Source: Flaccisagitta enflata (taxonomy: Eukaryota; Chaetognatha; Sagittoidea; Aphragmophora). From it: DNA of 64,000 bases. A model generated the notes under the pieces. It ran no database searches, was not told where the DNA came from, and was given only the letters and a program-made list of their open reading frames with translations. This document shows, piece after piece, positions 47,026 through 61,075 of this stretch (the first letter of the stretch is position 1; each line of letters starts with the position of its first letter). A program made the position numbers and the translations under genes. The DNA is taken from assembly GCA_965153355.1 (NCBI GenBank), contig OZ231127.1, positions 74,338,001 through 74,402,000 on the forward strand, read 5' to 3'.

Positions 47026-47380
47026 AGGGCATTTCTAGTCAGAGACAATTGCATTTTTAACGGGCCACGCGGTCGCTCGCTTTGTTCGTTTGCTTGCACC
47101 GCTCACTCCATTCACTCGCTGTGCAGCGCTCTGCTTTGCTACACTCGCTTTGCTCGCTCGCTCCATTCACAGGCTCGCTCATTCACTTCACTCACTCCCT
47201 CATGGGACAGTAAAATTCATTAATAGGTGTTCACGCTGTGGACACGTTTCGCGGGAACAAACACGCTTTTCATCTTCACTAGAAACACGCCCTAATTACG
47301 CTAGATGCGCAGCTTCACCAGTCGAGCGTTGGTGGGTTGGAGCACTGATGTAGATGGTTTCAAGGGCTGTGTTTCTTTTT

Positions 47381-47863
47381 GGGCAGTGGCCCCGAAGGGG
47401 TCGATGACCTACGCTTTCACACATATGGGAATTTTCTCCTCCCTCTGTCCGTCCATGCGTCCGTTCGTCTTTCAGTCCATCTGTCTGTCCCCCTCGGTCT
47501 TAAGACCCAAATCCCGGTCTCCAGGCCCAAATCCCAGTCCCAAGACTCAAATCCCAGTCTTCTGGCCCAAAATTGTAGCTTCATGGCCCAAATCCTAGCC
47601 TGGAGGCCCAAATTTCAGCATGGAGGCCCAAAACCTAGTCTGGAGGGATAAATCCCACTAAAGAGGCCTAGATCCCAGCCTCGAGGATGAGATTTGGGCC
47701 TCCTGGCTAAGATTTGGGCCACAAGACTAGGATTTGGGTCTCGGGACGGGGATTTGGGCCTCGAGACTGGTTGGGGGGGGGGGTGAATGGACGGACGGAC
47801 AGAGGAGAAAATTCCCCATATGTGTGAAAGCATAGGTCATTGATCCCTTTGGGGCCGCTGCCC
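47381..47863. mobile_element. palindromic element with a ~20-bp array that flips orientation
   Basis: Arms 47381–~47460 and ~47788–47863 are complementary (GGGCAGYGGCCCC…TGACCTAYGCTTTCACAC…CTGTCCGTCC). Between them are units of AGGCCCAAATCCCAGTCTGG type reading one way to ~47685 and the reverse complement after it. 483 bp; no clear TSD. Confidence 0.8.
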
Positions 47864-47977
47864 TGCTTCTTCTTCAACTTATGAGTCACAGTGCAACTGG
47901 CCACCCCATTTCCCAGGTACTAAAAAAATCACACAAAGGATAAAATGTACATTTATCCAAAGTTGTTATGCCCAATC

Positions 47978-48015
47978 AAGGCAGGGCAGGGCAGGGCAGG
48001 GCAGGGCAGGGCAAG
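47978..48015. repeat. (GGGCA)n
   Basis: Seven to eight GGGCA units (AGGCAGGGCAGGGCAGGGCA…). G-quadruplex potential on the plus strand. Confidence 0.95.
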
Positions 48016-48019
48016 GGTA

Positions 48020-48450
48020 CCGCTGACCATCTAACGCTATAGCGACTATTACATATCAAATGTTTGTGGTTACTACTGGTTAGCGTCCTTTTGTGTTGTT
48101 AAACCGAGCTCAACCAATCAGTCCCCCTGTAACTCCCCCCCTTTCCCGCCTCTCCTTTAAGGGCATTGTTTACTTCTTACGATGAAGCTGTTTACTCGTA
48201 ATTATAAGGTTGCGCATTAGTTATAAACTTTTACGCTTTTTCCCTTTGTCAATTTAAATCAAATTTAAAACTCTTTACCCTAAAACTTCTTTTTTAATGA
48301 AATTTGCAATATCTGAAATGATATTTGAAATCGATGTAATATTTTGAAATGGTTTATAATTATAATGATCAATGTTTTAATTAAGTTTCATGCTAAAAGC
48401 AGTACTAATACAGGCCGTTAATGGAAAGATAAGTTGAATGATAAATCGGT
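48020..48450. other. no gene recognised
   Basis: A/T-rich sequence without repeat ends or ORFs of note. Confidence 0.5.
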
Positions 48451-48601
48451 CTTTAGTCACGGACGAGCGACTCTATAAGTGGCTTTGTCCGCCCATCCGT
48501 TGTTCCGTCGGTCCATGGTGAGCCTCCAAATTGTACATACATACATTTCCGCCCCTGCCCACCCGTCCTTGGCTGGCATCGGCAGTGTATCTGGCCTAGT
48601 T
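48451..48601 (+). repeat. hairpin-ended interspersed repeat
   Basis: TTTAGTCACGGACGAGCGACT … ATAAGTGGCTTTGTCCG … TTTCCGCCCCTGCCCACCCG … GTGTATCTGGCCTAGTTT. Confidence 0.85.
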
Positions 48602-48654
48602 TGTACGGAAGTTAGCTCAAGTTGTCTCTAAAGATTTGTTGATCATCCATTGGG

Positions 48655-49073
48655 AAGATTCAAGGACAAGTCAAGGACAAGTCAAGGACACGTCAAGGAC
48701 AAGTCAAGGACACGTCAAGGACAAGTCAAGGACACGTCAAGGACAAGTCAAGGACAAGTCAAGGACAAGTCAAGGACAATATTTGGACAATTTAGACTAA
48801 TAAAGGATTATGTCCGAGTACTTGGGAGTCACTTGAGGCGATGAAAAGGAGGCATTCAATAGGCATTTTGGTGAATAGAGTCAAAGGATTTTGTCAAAAT
48901 ATCCATTATATCATACTGATATGCAGGTGGCACTTACCGGCCTCCTACAATAGGAATCTTTTTGCAAGCATTTTTCCGGCCTGCCCCATAGTATTGGGGA
49001 CCACCATGCAAAGTCTCAAGTCATGGTGTTTTCATGAGGCTTCTTCCGATGTCTTTCGAGGTGTGCATGACAA
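48655..49073 (-). repeat. dispersed repeat, copy 2 with GACAAGTCAAG array
   Basis: Reverse-complement relative of 45036–45365. Its 11-bp array GACAAGTCAAG/GACACGTCAAG (48661–48778, ~11 units) is more regular than in copy 1. Confidence 0.85.
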
Positions 49074-49574
49074 GGTTGATAATCACGAGTACCATGAAAC
49101 CGATCATTATTTGCAATTTTGATGACAATCAGACATTGTAGACTTAGACTCAAAAATTTTCCTAGGTCAGTCAGTAGCTCAATCTTATGCATGGATCTGC
49201 TCAATGCTTTCAATATTGCACTTTTCAAATTTCAAGGTTCTGGCTCAAATACTTTAGAAGTTATGAACATTTGTTTGAACCATATCAAGCTGAAAAAATT
49301 CCAGGAGAATCTTTAAACTTTCTTTTAAAATACGGACGACACAAAAATTTTTAAGTTTTTTTTTTAAAAAGTGAAATTACAAGATTTTGGATCTGGGCGA
49401 ATCAAGCAATTTCCTATTGATTGCACCCCACTTTTTTTTTTTTAAATACCCTCATTAAGAGCTTTTTTGGGGGCCCCTAGGGGCCCCTAAGAAGTTCAAA
49501 ATTTTGGTCAATGAGATGAACAGAGTTATGCGCATACGCCAAGGTATCTTTCAGGACCAAATTCAAGCAGATTA

Positions 49575-50172
49575 ACAGTGGCAAAATAAAAAAAGAGACA
49601 AAATGATTTTCAATGTTTTACATTCATCAAATGAGAAAAACATAGCAAAATCTGTGACCGTTTGAAAGTTATTCAAAAGATCTTCAAAATGGGACCATGC
49701 TGGTTGTCCTAGCTTTTTTTGTTTAGAATTGACATAGAAATAAAGAGTAAATAGTCAAGAGTTTAAAAGCTACATTAAAAAAGCTGTACCTTTTTGTAAG
49801 TTTATAAAAAACATGCAGTAAAAATCTATTTGAACTTTTTTTCTCACATTATTTCAAAGATTTTTGAATTTCCTTTCATTTAAGACCAATCCCAGATTTT
49901 TAGCTCAAACCGTTTAAGAGTTACAGCTCATCAAAGTGAACTACTTCTTTTCAAAACCTTTTTATTTCAGTTTAATCCCAAAACTGAATATGGCAATGCT
50001 TTTATTCATTCTTATGCCATTTCTAAACGAATAAAGCTAGAATAACCAGCAACGTCTCATTTGAAAGATTTTTTGCAGAGCTTTCAAACGGTCACTGATT
50101 TTTTATAGTTCAAATCTTCAGTTCAGCACAAATTAGCTAAACAAGTTGTCTCTTTTTTTATTTTGCCACTGT
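49575..50172. mobile_element. TA-flanked fold-back element (~600-bp family)
   Basis: Perfect ~27-bp inverted ends ACAGTGGCAAAATAAAAAAA… flanked by TA (49573–49574, 50173–50174), 598 bp. The inner halves are inverted relatives with the CCATTTCTAAACGAATAAAG core and AACGTCTCATTTGAAAGAT. Confidence 0.9.
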
Positions 50173-50547
50173 TAGTTCAAGCTAGAGCCCATGCCTATAC
50201 TACCTTGGACCGGCCGCATATAAAAGAGAAATAGGAAAATTCACAAGGACTCAGATATGGGATCTGAGGTCAATATCTAGGCATTGACAGGCACCCACAT
50301 GGGTGCAGGGACGCATTAAAAATAAAGTAGTTCTCAGGCTTCCAACTAATTTAGTAATTGAGATTGTGGGAGAGAATGGTTAAATTTCGCGGCGTCAATT
50401 AAAGATAATCGATGATAAGAAGAGAAGAGGACGTAACTAAATATGGGTGATCGTAATCAATGCGGGCTATGACAACGAAAGCTTTTTACTTGCGTGCGAT
50501 TCTTTTTCATCTTTTTAACTCGATACACTGTCACTTGGAAGCGCTTG

Positions 50548-50790
50548 CTCGATATAGACACGATCACGGCCAGATACACGATCAAAGCCAGAGACAAGGC
50601 AACCCCAGACGTATGAGGCTAGGCAGGGGCGGTGATACAAAAGGATTTTCCAGCATTTGGACAGGAGCAGCGAGGCCAAAAAGCTAAAAAAAAAAAAAAA
50701 AAAAGAGAGAGATGGACTAAGGATGATCAGACGGACCAAAAAACAGAACGACAAAACGGGGTATAGATTCGCGCGGCGTGCGACTTAAAA
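50548..50790 (-). repeat. hairpin-ended interspersed repeat, diverged
   Basis: CACGGCCAGATACACGATC … GACAAGGCAACCCCAGACG … GGCAGGGGCGGTGATAC … GATTCGCGCGGCGTGCGACTT. Confidence 0.6.
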
Positions 50791-50802
50791 GAAGCAGAGA
50801 GA

Positions 50803-51160
50803 AACAAGGCCAACACCTATAAGTCGCGTGCGGGACATAAACAACTTAGGATGACTCAAATTGACTTAAAATGACTCAAGATGACTTAAAATGCCTTAAA
50901 CAGACATAAAATGATGTCAAATGACTTATAAGACTAAATTGACAAAAGTGACTAAATATAACAAAAAATGACTTAAAATGACTTACAATGACCTAGAATG
51001 GCCAAGAATTACTTAGAACGACTAAAAATGACCTAAAATGACTATGAATAACTAGGAATATTAAAGAAATAAAGGTTGACCGACGGACTAACAAACGGGC
51101 GGATGGACAGACAGATGGACGGAAAAAGCGGGTTGTAGAGTCGCGTGCACGCAACTCATA
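50803..51160 (-). repeat. interspersed repeat, decamer subtype, complete
   Basis: AACAAGGCCAACACCTATAA … GTCGCGTGCGGGAC, a ~20-unit degenerate AAAATGACTT array, (GACGGAC)-type core, GTTGTAGAGTCGCGTGCACG. Opposite orientation to 21384–21586. Confidence 0.9.
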
Positions 51161-51275
51161 AAGAAACGTATTTTGACAGGAAGTATTTACTTTATAAAAA
51201 GGTTCAACGCGACAATTCATGTGAGTTAAAACATAATGACTTAATCGCATGGCAATAATCGCTTATTAAAATGGA

Positions 51276-51400
51276 ACAAGGACAAGTAGGCCAATAAGGT
51301 GCGCCATGTGGATCGTCGAACAAATGCGTTACCAACCAACCGACAGACTGACAGACAAACGGACACAGCCACTTTTAGAGCTGCGTTGGCGCACCTAATA
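51276..51400 (-). repeat. hairpin-ended interspersed repeat, GTGGATCGTCG subtype
   Basis: GAACAAGGACAAGTAGGCCAATAAGG … GTGGATCGTCGAAC … (GACAGACT) … GCACCTAATAA; same subtype as 7185–7313. Confidence 0.8.
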
Positions 51401-51429
51401 ACTCAATAAGCACCCTGAAAAACAATTAA

Positions 51430-51900
51430 TGAATGAAAGAAATGAATGAATGAATGAATGAATGAATGAATGAATGAATGAATGAATGAATGAGTGAATG
51501 AATGAATGAATGAATGAATGAATGAATGAATGAGTGATAGAATTATTGAATGAATGAATGAATGAATGAATGAATGAAAGATCGAATGAATGAAGGAATG
51601 AATGAATGAATGAATGAATGAATGAATGAATGAATGAATGAATGAATGAATGAATGAATGAATGAATGAGTGAATAATTGAATGAATGAATGAATTAATG
51701 TAAGATTGAATGAATGAATGAATGAATGAATGAATGAATGAATGAATGAATGAATGAATGAATGAATGAATGAATGAATGGCTGAAGGAATGAATGAATG
51801 AATGAAAGAATGAATGAATGAATGAATGAAAAGAATGAATGAATCGCTGAAGGAATGAATGAATGATTGAATGAATGAACGGATGAATGAATGAATAAAA
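51430..51900. repeat. (GAAT)n, ~470 bp
   Basis: GAAT array with sporadic variants; the open frames across it are artefacts. Confidence 0.98.
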
Positions 51901-52235
51901 GAAAGATAAATCAAAGCCTTCCTTTAATCGTGTCACAAAAGGACCAGTGTGCGCGTGACTTGTCATGAGCGCGTGTGAGGCATGTCAAAGAGCGTGGGCA
52001 AGAGATTGGAGTATCAATTTTTCTTTGACAGTTGATTTAGATGAAGGATCTGATAGTTGCCGCGGTGTCTCTAGGCCTCGCCTCATGCCACCTTGGAGAT
52101 CGGACTAAATCGACCATTTCGGGATGTTGCCACAGAAAACTCCGTCTCGCTGAAGATAGTACTTTGTTCAATTAACAATTTACAGTTCCTATCACGCGTT
52201 CGTTCGCGGCGCGTCCAAGCGCAACATAACCCGCA

Positions 52236-52463
52236 ATTTTTAGTCGCTTTCTAAGCGACTCTGCAAGCGACTCTGTTAACATGTTAGAGAGTGTGTCCGA
52301 CTGTCCGCAGGAAAATGATGCGAAAATTTGAATGAAGTGATTTGGGGGATTATAGCCCCTGCCCAGATACATTACAGCCCCTGTCCAGCCACAAACTGCT
52401 CCTGCCTACCCGCATTACCGCCTCTTCCCACCCGTGACTACTTATTACTTATTAGCCTTGTGT
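52236..52463 (+). repeat. hairpin-ended interspersed repeat
   Basis: TTTTTAGTCGCTTTCTAAGC and GACTCTGCAAGCGACTCTGT … CCCCTGCCCAGATACATTAC … ATTAGCCTTGTG. The CAGCCCCTG..CAG part is repeated. Confidence 0.75.
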
Positions 52464-52559
52464 CCGTCCAGGTTTTCCTCGCATGCTGCGTAACGTGGTA
52501 TGGTTCAGCATGCAGCAGAACTTGTTACACGCAGCGCAGGAAGGAACGGCGGAGATCGG

Positions 52560-53330
52560 CGGCTACGCGATGGCGATGTCAAAGAATCACGGCGGTAGCG
52601 AAGTTTTTGACTGCGGTGATGGCGTGACATTCGCGTTGACAGCGATAATGGGGAGAGAGTGGCGTTGACAGCATTGATGATGTAACAGTGGCGTTACCAG
52701 TAATGATGACGTGGCAGTGGCGTCGACAGCGGTAATGGCGAGAGTGCAGTTGACAGCATTGAGGATGTAACAGTGTCGTTGACAGCGGTGATGGCGTGAC
52801 ATTTGCGTTGCCAGCGATATTGGCGAGAAAGAGGCATTGACAGCATGATGGTGTATCAGTGTCATTGACAGCGATGATAATGATGTAGCAGTGGCGTTGA
52901 CAGCGTTAATGGCGAGAGAGTGGCGTTGACAGTATTAATGGTGTAGCAGTGTCGTTGACAGCGATGATTGTATGACAATTGCGTTTAAAGCGATGATGGC
53001 GAGAGAGTGGCGTTGACAGCATTGATAGTGTAACAATCTTGTTAACAGCAATGATGGCGTGACAAAAGCGTTTGCAGCAATAATGGCGAGACAGTGCCGT
53101 TGACAACATTGATGGCGTAACAATGTCATTGACAGCGATGATGGCGTGGCAGTGGCGTTGAAAGCGATAATGGTGAGACAGTGGCATCAACAGCATTAAT
53201 GACATAACAGAGGCGTTGACAGCATTGATGGCGTTACAGTGTCGTTGACAGCGATGGTGGCGTGGCATTGGCGTTGACGGAGACAATGGCGAGACCGTGG
53301 CGTTAACAACGGTGATGCATTGGCGGTAGC
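52560..53330. repeat. ~30-bp minisatellite, ~25 units
   Basis: Units of GCGTTGACAGCGATGATGGC plus GTGACAGTG-type ends. Alternating subtypes (…GAGAGAGTGG, …GTAACAGTG) form a higher-order pattern of ~90 bp. The long minus-strand ORF through it is a repeat effect. Confidence 0.9.
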
Positions 53331-53464
53331 GATCTTGGTAACGTTGCTGGCAACAGCGCCGTGGCATCGTTGGCTGCAACGGTGATGGCAAATGGCAACG
53401 ACATGAAACGGCGAAACTATCATCGTCTTGCGCGCGGGAATTTGATACTTTGGACTGAATCATC

Positions 53465-53760
53465 AAGATGAGGTAGAAAAGTGGTAGTGGGGAGAGGGCG
53501 CGGTGAGAGCGGTATTGGGAAGAGGGGGGGCGGTGCAAGGGGTAACGGGAAGCGGGGGATGGTGCAGGGGGTAACGGGAAGAGGGGGCGGTGCAAGGGGT
53601 AATCGGTGAGGGGTGTGGTGCGAGGGGTAATGGGAAGAGGGGGCGGTGAAAGGGGTAATGGGAAGAGGGGGGTGGGTGTTGCGAAGGGTAATGGGAAGAA
53701 GGGGGTGGTGCGAGGGGAATGGGGAGAGGGGGACGGTGCAAGGGGAATGGTAATCGAACG
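53465..53760. repeat. G-rich degenerate ~26-bp repeat
   Basis: GGTGCAAGGGGTAACGGGAA followed by GAGGGGG, about 11 units. Many G-runs give G-quadruplex potential on the plus strand. Confidence 0.85.
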
Positions 53761-53927
53761 CGACATAGGAAAAGGGAAAATTTATCAACAGGAAAATTTG
53801 ATATTTTTTTGCGGCGCGGGGACCATCACAACATTTTAAAAAAGAACGAGTTCTGACAAAATAAAATATCAAACGAAGACAATAATCAAAATTCAGCGAT
53901 GACGTGTTCGTGAAGGGGGAACAACAA

Positions 53928-53928
<1 letters not shown>

Positions 53929-54007
<79 letters not shown>

Positions 54008-54283
54008 AAAAAAACAAAAATATTCTCCCTCCACATTTGCTCTTCAGCATCTTACTCTACGAAAGCTACAGAGTATCGTAGCGGTTTTATTCACCAACAT
54101 ATCTCACTCTCATCACCAGACATACACATTATGGAGGAGCGGGGAGCGCCGCTCCTCGGAAAGGCAAGAGGCACGTCGGAAAATCTTGGAAGGAAAACGG
54201 GAAAATGATAAAAAAAAAAAAAAAAGAAAAAAAGACGGAAAGAAGGAAAAGAAAAGATGAAAGGAAGAAAGAACGAAGGAAAA

Positions 54284-54327
<44 letters not shown>

Positions 54328-54360
54328 AGGAAAGAAAGAAAGAAAGAAAGAAAAAAAACA
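53929..54360. repeat. (CT)n and (GAAA)n tracts
   Basis: CT at 53929–54006; GAAA at 54280–54355. Confidence 0.96.
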
Positions 54361-54439
54361 AGTCTGTGAGAAAAACATCTTGTGTGCCGGAACTTTCATA
54401 ATAAAACACTGGCAAAATTTAGGAAAATTTAAAAAAAGA

Positions 54440-54537
54440 TAAACAGAGAACTTCGTGACAGACAGACAGTATAACAGATCGATGGACCGACGAATAGAGG
54501 TGTATAGTCGCACAGCACTCGACTAAAAAAATATAAA
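54440..54537 (-). repeat. interspersed repeat, terminal fragment
   Basis: GACAGACAGTATAACAGATC … ACCGACGAATAGAGGTGTAT … GTCGCACAGCACTCGACTAAAAAAA. Confidence 0.65.
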
Positions 54538-54599
54538 AAAGAGGAAAAAGGATTGAAGAAAGAAAAAAGAAAGAAAGAGAGGAAGGAATAAATAACAGA

Positions 54600-55600
<1,001 letters not shown>

Positions 55601-55782
55601 GACATATGAAGACATAAGAGTGAGCAGAAAAGAAAAGGGAAGGCATCGGGGTTGAAATCTGCGTGATTGTTTCCACGATCTTCTTTGACACGTCGGTGAT
55701 GGAGATAAGATAAGAAACTACTTCTTGGGGCTCTTTTTCTACATGCCGCTGACTTCAACCAATACGTTTTAAATCACGCAGC

Positions 55783-55853
55783 ACCGACGTACCGACGTAC
55801 CGACGTACCGACCGACACTGCAAGGGGTAGAGTCTCGTGTCCGTGACTAAAAA
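55783..55853 (-). repeat. interspersed repeat, terminal fragment
   Basis: CACCGACGTACCGACGTACC … CACTGCAAGGGGTAGAGTCTCG … GTGACTAAAAAC. Confidence 0.8.
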
Positions 55854-56039
55854 CAGCGCTTGCAGCAACGCCGGCCATAAGCACTGGCGCTGACAGTAAT
55901 GTCGTTGAAAAGTGACAGTTTTTGCAGCAACGGCCATGATTTACAAACAAAAGGCCTCAGTTTCAAAGCAAAACACTGACGGAAATCATCATAATGACTG
56001 ATTTTCATCACCAGTGACATATGTGAGGTGCCGCGAATG

Positions 56040-56120
56040 AGCAACATCATCATCATCGTCATCATCTTCATCATCATCATCATCATCATCATCAACATCA
56101 TCATCATCATCATCATCTCT
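56040..56120. repeat. (ATC)n
   Basis: ATC/CATCAT run with interruptions. Confidence 0.95.
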
Positions 56121-56406
56121 CCCGGTTCCGGCAACAGCAAAGCTTCCCTTCTCGATACGATTATGAACAAGTTAATCTGTAGCCTAATCTTGAGCTTACT
56201 AAGACACCCCATGGATATCCTCCATGGCACAATTTTTTCTTATTATTTTTTCTTAAGATCTTGGTCTACTTAGTATCCAGAAGGAGACAGTTTTTTTTTA
56301 ACTGGTCCGAGTTTTATATTGCTGAATTTACTGAATGACTCCGCCTGAATGGATGTGTAGAAAATGGGCCATCACAGAATTACAGAAGTTGACCATGGAA
56401 CTGGTA

Positions 56407-57183
56407 CCCTGTTTTCAAAATCGACTGCAACCAGCAAAACCTTTATTGTGCCCAAAATAATCACATTTGGATATCCAGATTTGTTTTGTCTAAAAGCAAA
56501 TTACCTACCATTTATTCATGCAAAATTTCAAAGCAGTGGCTCCAGTAGTTTAGATTCCGCATAATTTTGAAATATGGTGAAATTTGATGTAGTTTTACTT
56601 AAGACAGGCATTTTTACAGATACTTACATCAATAAACGGTTGTTATTTTTATAAGAATTGAGCTAAAATGACCATGTTGGTGAAAATGGAAATCATATGA
56701 CCCCTGTTTTGCATCAGTTATGATTTTTCATGATTTTTGAAAAAATTGGGGCTTTTTATGACATTTGATGGGATTAAAAACCTTTTCAGACTTTAAAAAA
56801 TCAGGGGAAAAATCAAATTTGCTACATTAAAAAAACATGAATATTACTATTTTGATTGTTTTTTTCTTGAGATACATAAAAAAAGACAATTATTCATGTT
56901 TAAAGACCAATCTGGCTATTTTCACTTGATTCTTAGAGAAATGAAATTATTTTAAAGTAATGGGGGTCATTCAATCAAATTTTTTGAGGAGCCTCTCATG
57001 GGGCTTACTACATTTTTACTCAAAATTATGTGGAAGCCAAACTACTGGAGCTACTGCTATGAAATTTTGCATGAATAAATGGTAGGTCATGTGCTTTTAG
57101 ACAAAACCAATCTGGATATCCAAATGTGAATGCTTTGGGCACAATAAAGGTTTTGCTGGTTGCAGTTGCTTTTGAAAGCAGGG
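56407..57183. mobile_element. 777-bp TA-flanked fold-back element
   Basis: Ends CCCTGTTTTCAAAA / TTTTGAAAGCAGGG flanked by TA (56405–56406, 57184–57185). Arms of ~175 bp (56407–56578, 57000–57183) are ~85% complementary, e.g. TTATTCATGCAAAATTTCA on the left and TGAAATTTTGCATGAATAA on the right. No ORF. Confidence 0.88.
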
Positions 57184-57445
57184 TACATTGTAGATGATTC
57201 TTTAGGGTCCCTTAATTTTGTATCTGATTAGTGAGACTGTTATTTTGACTATGCATATGCAAGCCTTTATTAGTTTTACCCAGGTATGACTAAATCTTAG
57301 TGTCTTTTGTACATTTTTTTCTGCATTTTCCTGATTTTCGTCAGCCATGTCGCTTGAAAGTTCCGGCGCACGTGAAGTTGTCCTCATAAACTTGTTTTTC
57401 TTTACTTAACGTCGTCAGTTGATGCATCTGTCAACATCCTCTTTT

Positions 57446-58860
<1,415 letters not shown>

Positions 58861-58916
58861 AACACGCGACGAAAATGACGACGAGGAACTACACCACACT
58901 CATGGTGCGCGCGCGC

Positions 58917-59245
<329 letters not shown>

Positions 59246-59689
59246 CTTTCCTTATAAAGCCATGTAGCGTGAAAGAATCAGAAATAGAAATATCGGAAAA
59301 GGTTAATGCGGGCAACATGCAACCAACCCTTCTTTTAGTTCTTGATCATTTTTTTCATCCTTATTTTTCCTTTTTTGTTCATAAAGTCGTATAACTGAAC
59401 GTATTTCTAAAAGTGGTTAAAAACAAATGTTAAGAGCATGCAAATAATCAGCTTGTTTTACTAAGTACGACTTCCACTAGCAATTGTCAAAGTGCATCTG
59501 TCATGGTTAGCTTTTTTGCCATCTTATGGCGCCATAAAAAAGCCATTTTAACTACAAAACAAAACAAGTTAAAAAAAACAACAAAAAAAAAAACTACTTC
59601 GAGACCGTTACAAAGTCAGTCTTGTACTTCTTCTCGTCAACTCACTTGGAACGTCGCAGAAGGCCACGTCCGTGCCAGATTCCATGGCA

Positions 59690-59800
59690 GTTTCCGTGGC
59701 AGCGCAAGTGGCCGTACCAGCGTCCGTGTCAGCGTCCGTACCAGGGTCCGCACCAGCGTCCGTACCAGCGTCAGTACCAGCGTCCGTACCAGCTTCGTTA
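59690..59800. repeat. 12-bp minisatellite
   Basis: GTACCAGCGTCC units (variants GCACCAGCGTCC, GTGTCAGCGTCC), about nine. On the minus strand one frame reads (A-G-T-D)n before a GTGAGT donor-like site at ~59645, but no good acceptor was seen. Confidence 0.9.
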
Positions 59801-59829
59801 TGGGCAATGCACGCGCTTTACTGCCATGA

Positions 59830-60679
59830 GTCAATCACAATCGGGCAATCGTTGGCTCTTCTCTCTTCAAGCACTCAGTACGTCAGTTACTTATGACCTT
59901 TAAATCCAGACCTGACGTCCACTCAAAGAAAAAAAATCATTTAGCAACTGTAACAATATCCGTCGTTTACATAAGCCTGGTTCGTCGGTCACTTTATGAC
60001 TACGTCAATCTCCACTCGATTCTTTCGATTGCATAGTCATACAGTGCTCAATGACCATGGCTACAACATCGCTAACAACAATCAATGATCATTTCTTCAG
60101 CGTCGCTCTCAACCACCATCAACCGCAACTTCATCGGCGTCGTTAGCAATTTTCAACATGGCTGTCAACCATCGAGCACTCCAAAACAGTATTTGACAAT
60201 GACCGATCTTTATCGCATATAATCTATAAAAGAAAGAATATTACCGGGTAAACCTTGCAGTTGAGTGTTTTATTTCCGCAGTGTCCATAAGTTGCCCTAT
60301 AATCCTTTTTCTTTTCCTTTATTCAAACTTCATCAGTTCAATCGTCCATCATAATGGTAAGGTCTAGCAGTTTTTTTTTTCATGAGAACATTCAATATAT
60401 CCAATATACTACCTAGGACATAAGTATTGCAACAGCTTTTGACTAGGATAAGTCAGCTTTGAGATAGAATTTCAACCTTGTCTTAGTGAGATTCTTAATC
60501 TACAGAATTTCAAATCTAGCACAAGCTCAGAATTCTTGGTCAATTTGTTTAGAAACCAGGCAATAAAATGTAAAAACATTGCTTTTAGAAAAAAATGAAA
60601 AAAGTCACGCAAGTCATTTACAACACCTTACAGGCAGATAACGGTATCAAATGGTTTGAGAGACGGCAAGGCAACATAC
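59830..60679. other. no gene recognised
   Basis: Repeated TCAACCACCATCAACCG-like patches (60080–60170). No convincing exon. Confidence 0.45.
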
Positions 60680-60784
60680 CTGAGCTCTTTCCAATTCAAA
60701 ACTTTCGGAGTCAGATAAAGAAACTGGGCCAAAAAAATTGTGAACTGGTCAGCGAGCACTCGAAACCCTGAGGGCGTCATGATT
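60680..60784 (-). CDS. isolated exon, protein not recognised
   Basis: Strong acceptor (CTTTTTGTTCTCTTTGTTCAAAG) before 60784 and donor CTCAG|GTATGT at 60679; 105 nt, phase 2 at both ends. Encodes I-M-T-P-S-G-F-R-V-L-A-D-Q-F-T-I-F-L-A-Q and then F-L-Y-L-T-P-K-V-L-N-W-K-E-L. The phase would allow joining to 38160 or 23508, but distance and lack of other links leave the parent gene open. Confidence 0.5.
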
Positions 60785-61075
60785 CTTTGAACAAAGAGAA
60801 CAAAAAGAAGGCAATGTATAAACAGAGAGAGATAAACAGAGTAATAAACAGGGTAGTACGTATATCATCTTATAAAGACTGTGGTAAAAAACTAAAAAAA
60901 GCAATGGGTGAATGAGTGAAGAAAAAGAACAAGTCTGTGGCGCGGAGATAAGAAAATGAAAAATTACATACATGGCAAATGTCAAGAAACGGCAAGTGGG
61001 CAGGGGTAGAATTTGCCATTTTTTCAATGATTCAAATTGAAAAAAACTATACATCACTGTATAGCTGATGAAGTA

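Noticed and set aside
52906-53766. 286-codon minus-strand ORF
   Set aside because: Lies on a ~30-bp minisatellite and a G-rich repeat; composition follows the repeats and no splice sites support it.
60680-60784. Joining the 60.7-kb exon to the terminal exon at 23.5 kb
   Set aside because: Phase fits, but a closer phase-2 start exon (26539–26672) with its own ATG exists and the span would contain the whole membrane-protein gene.
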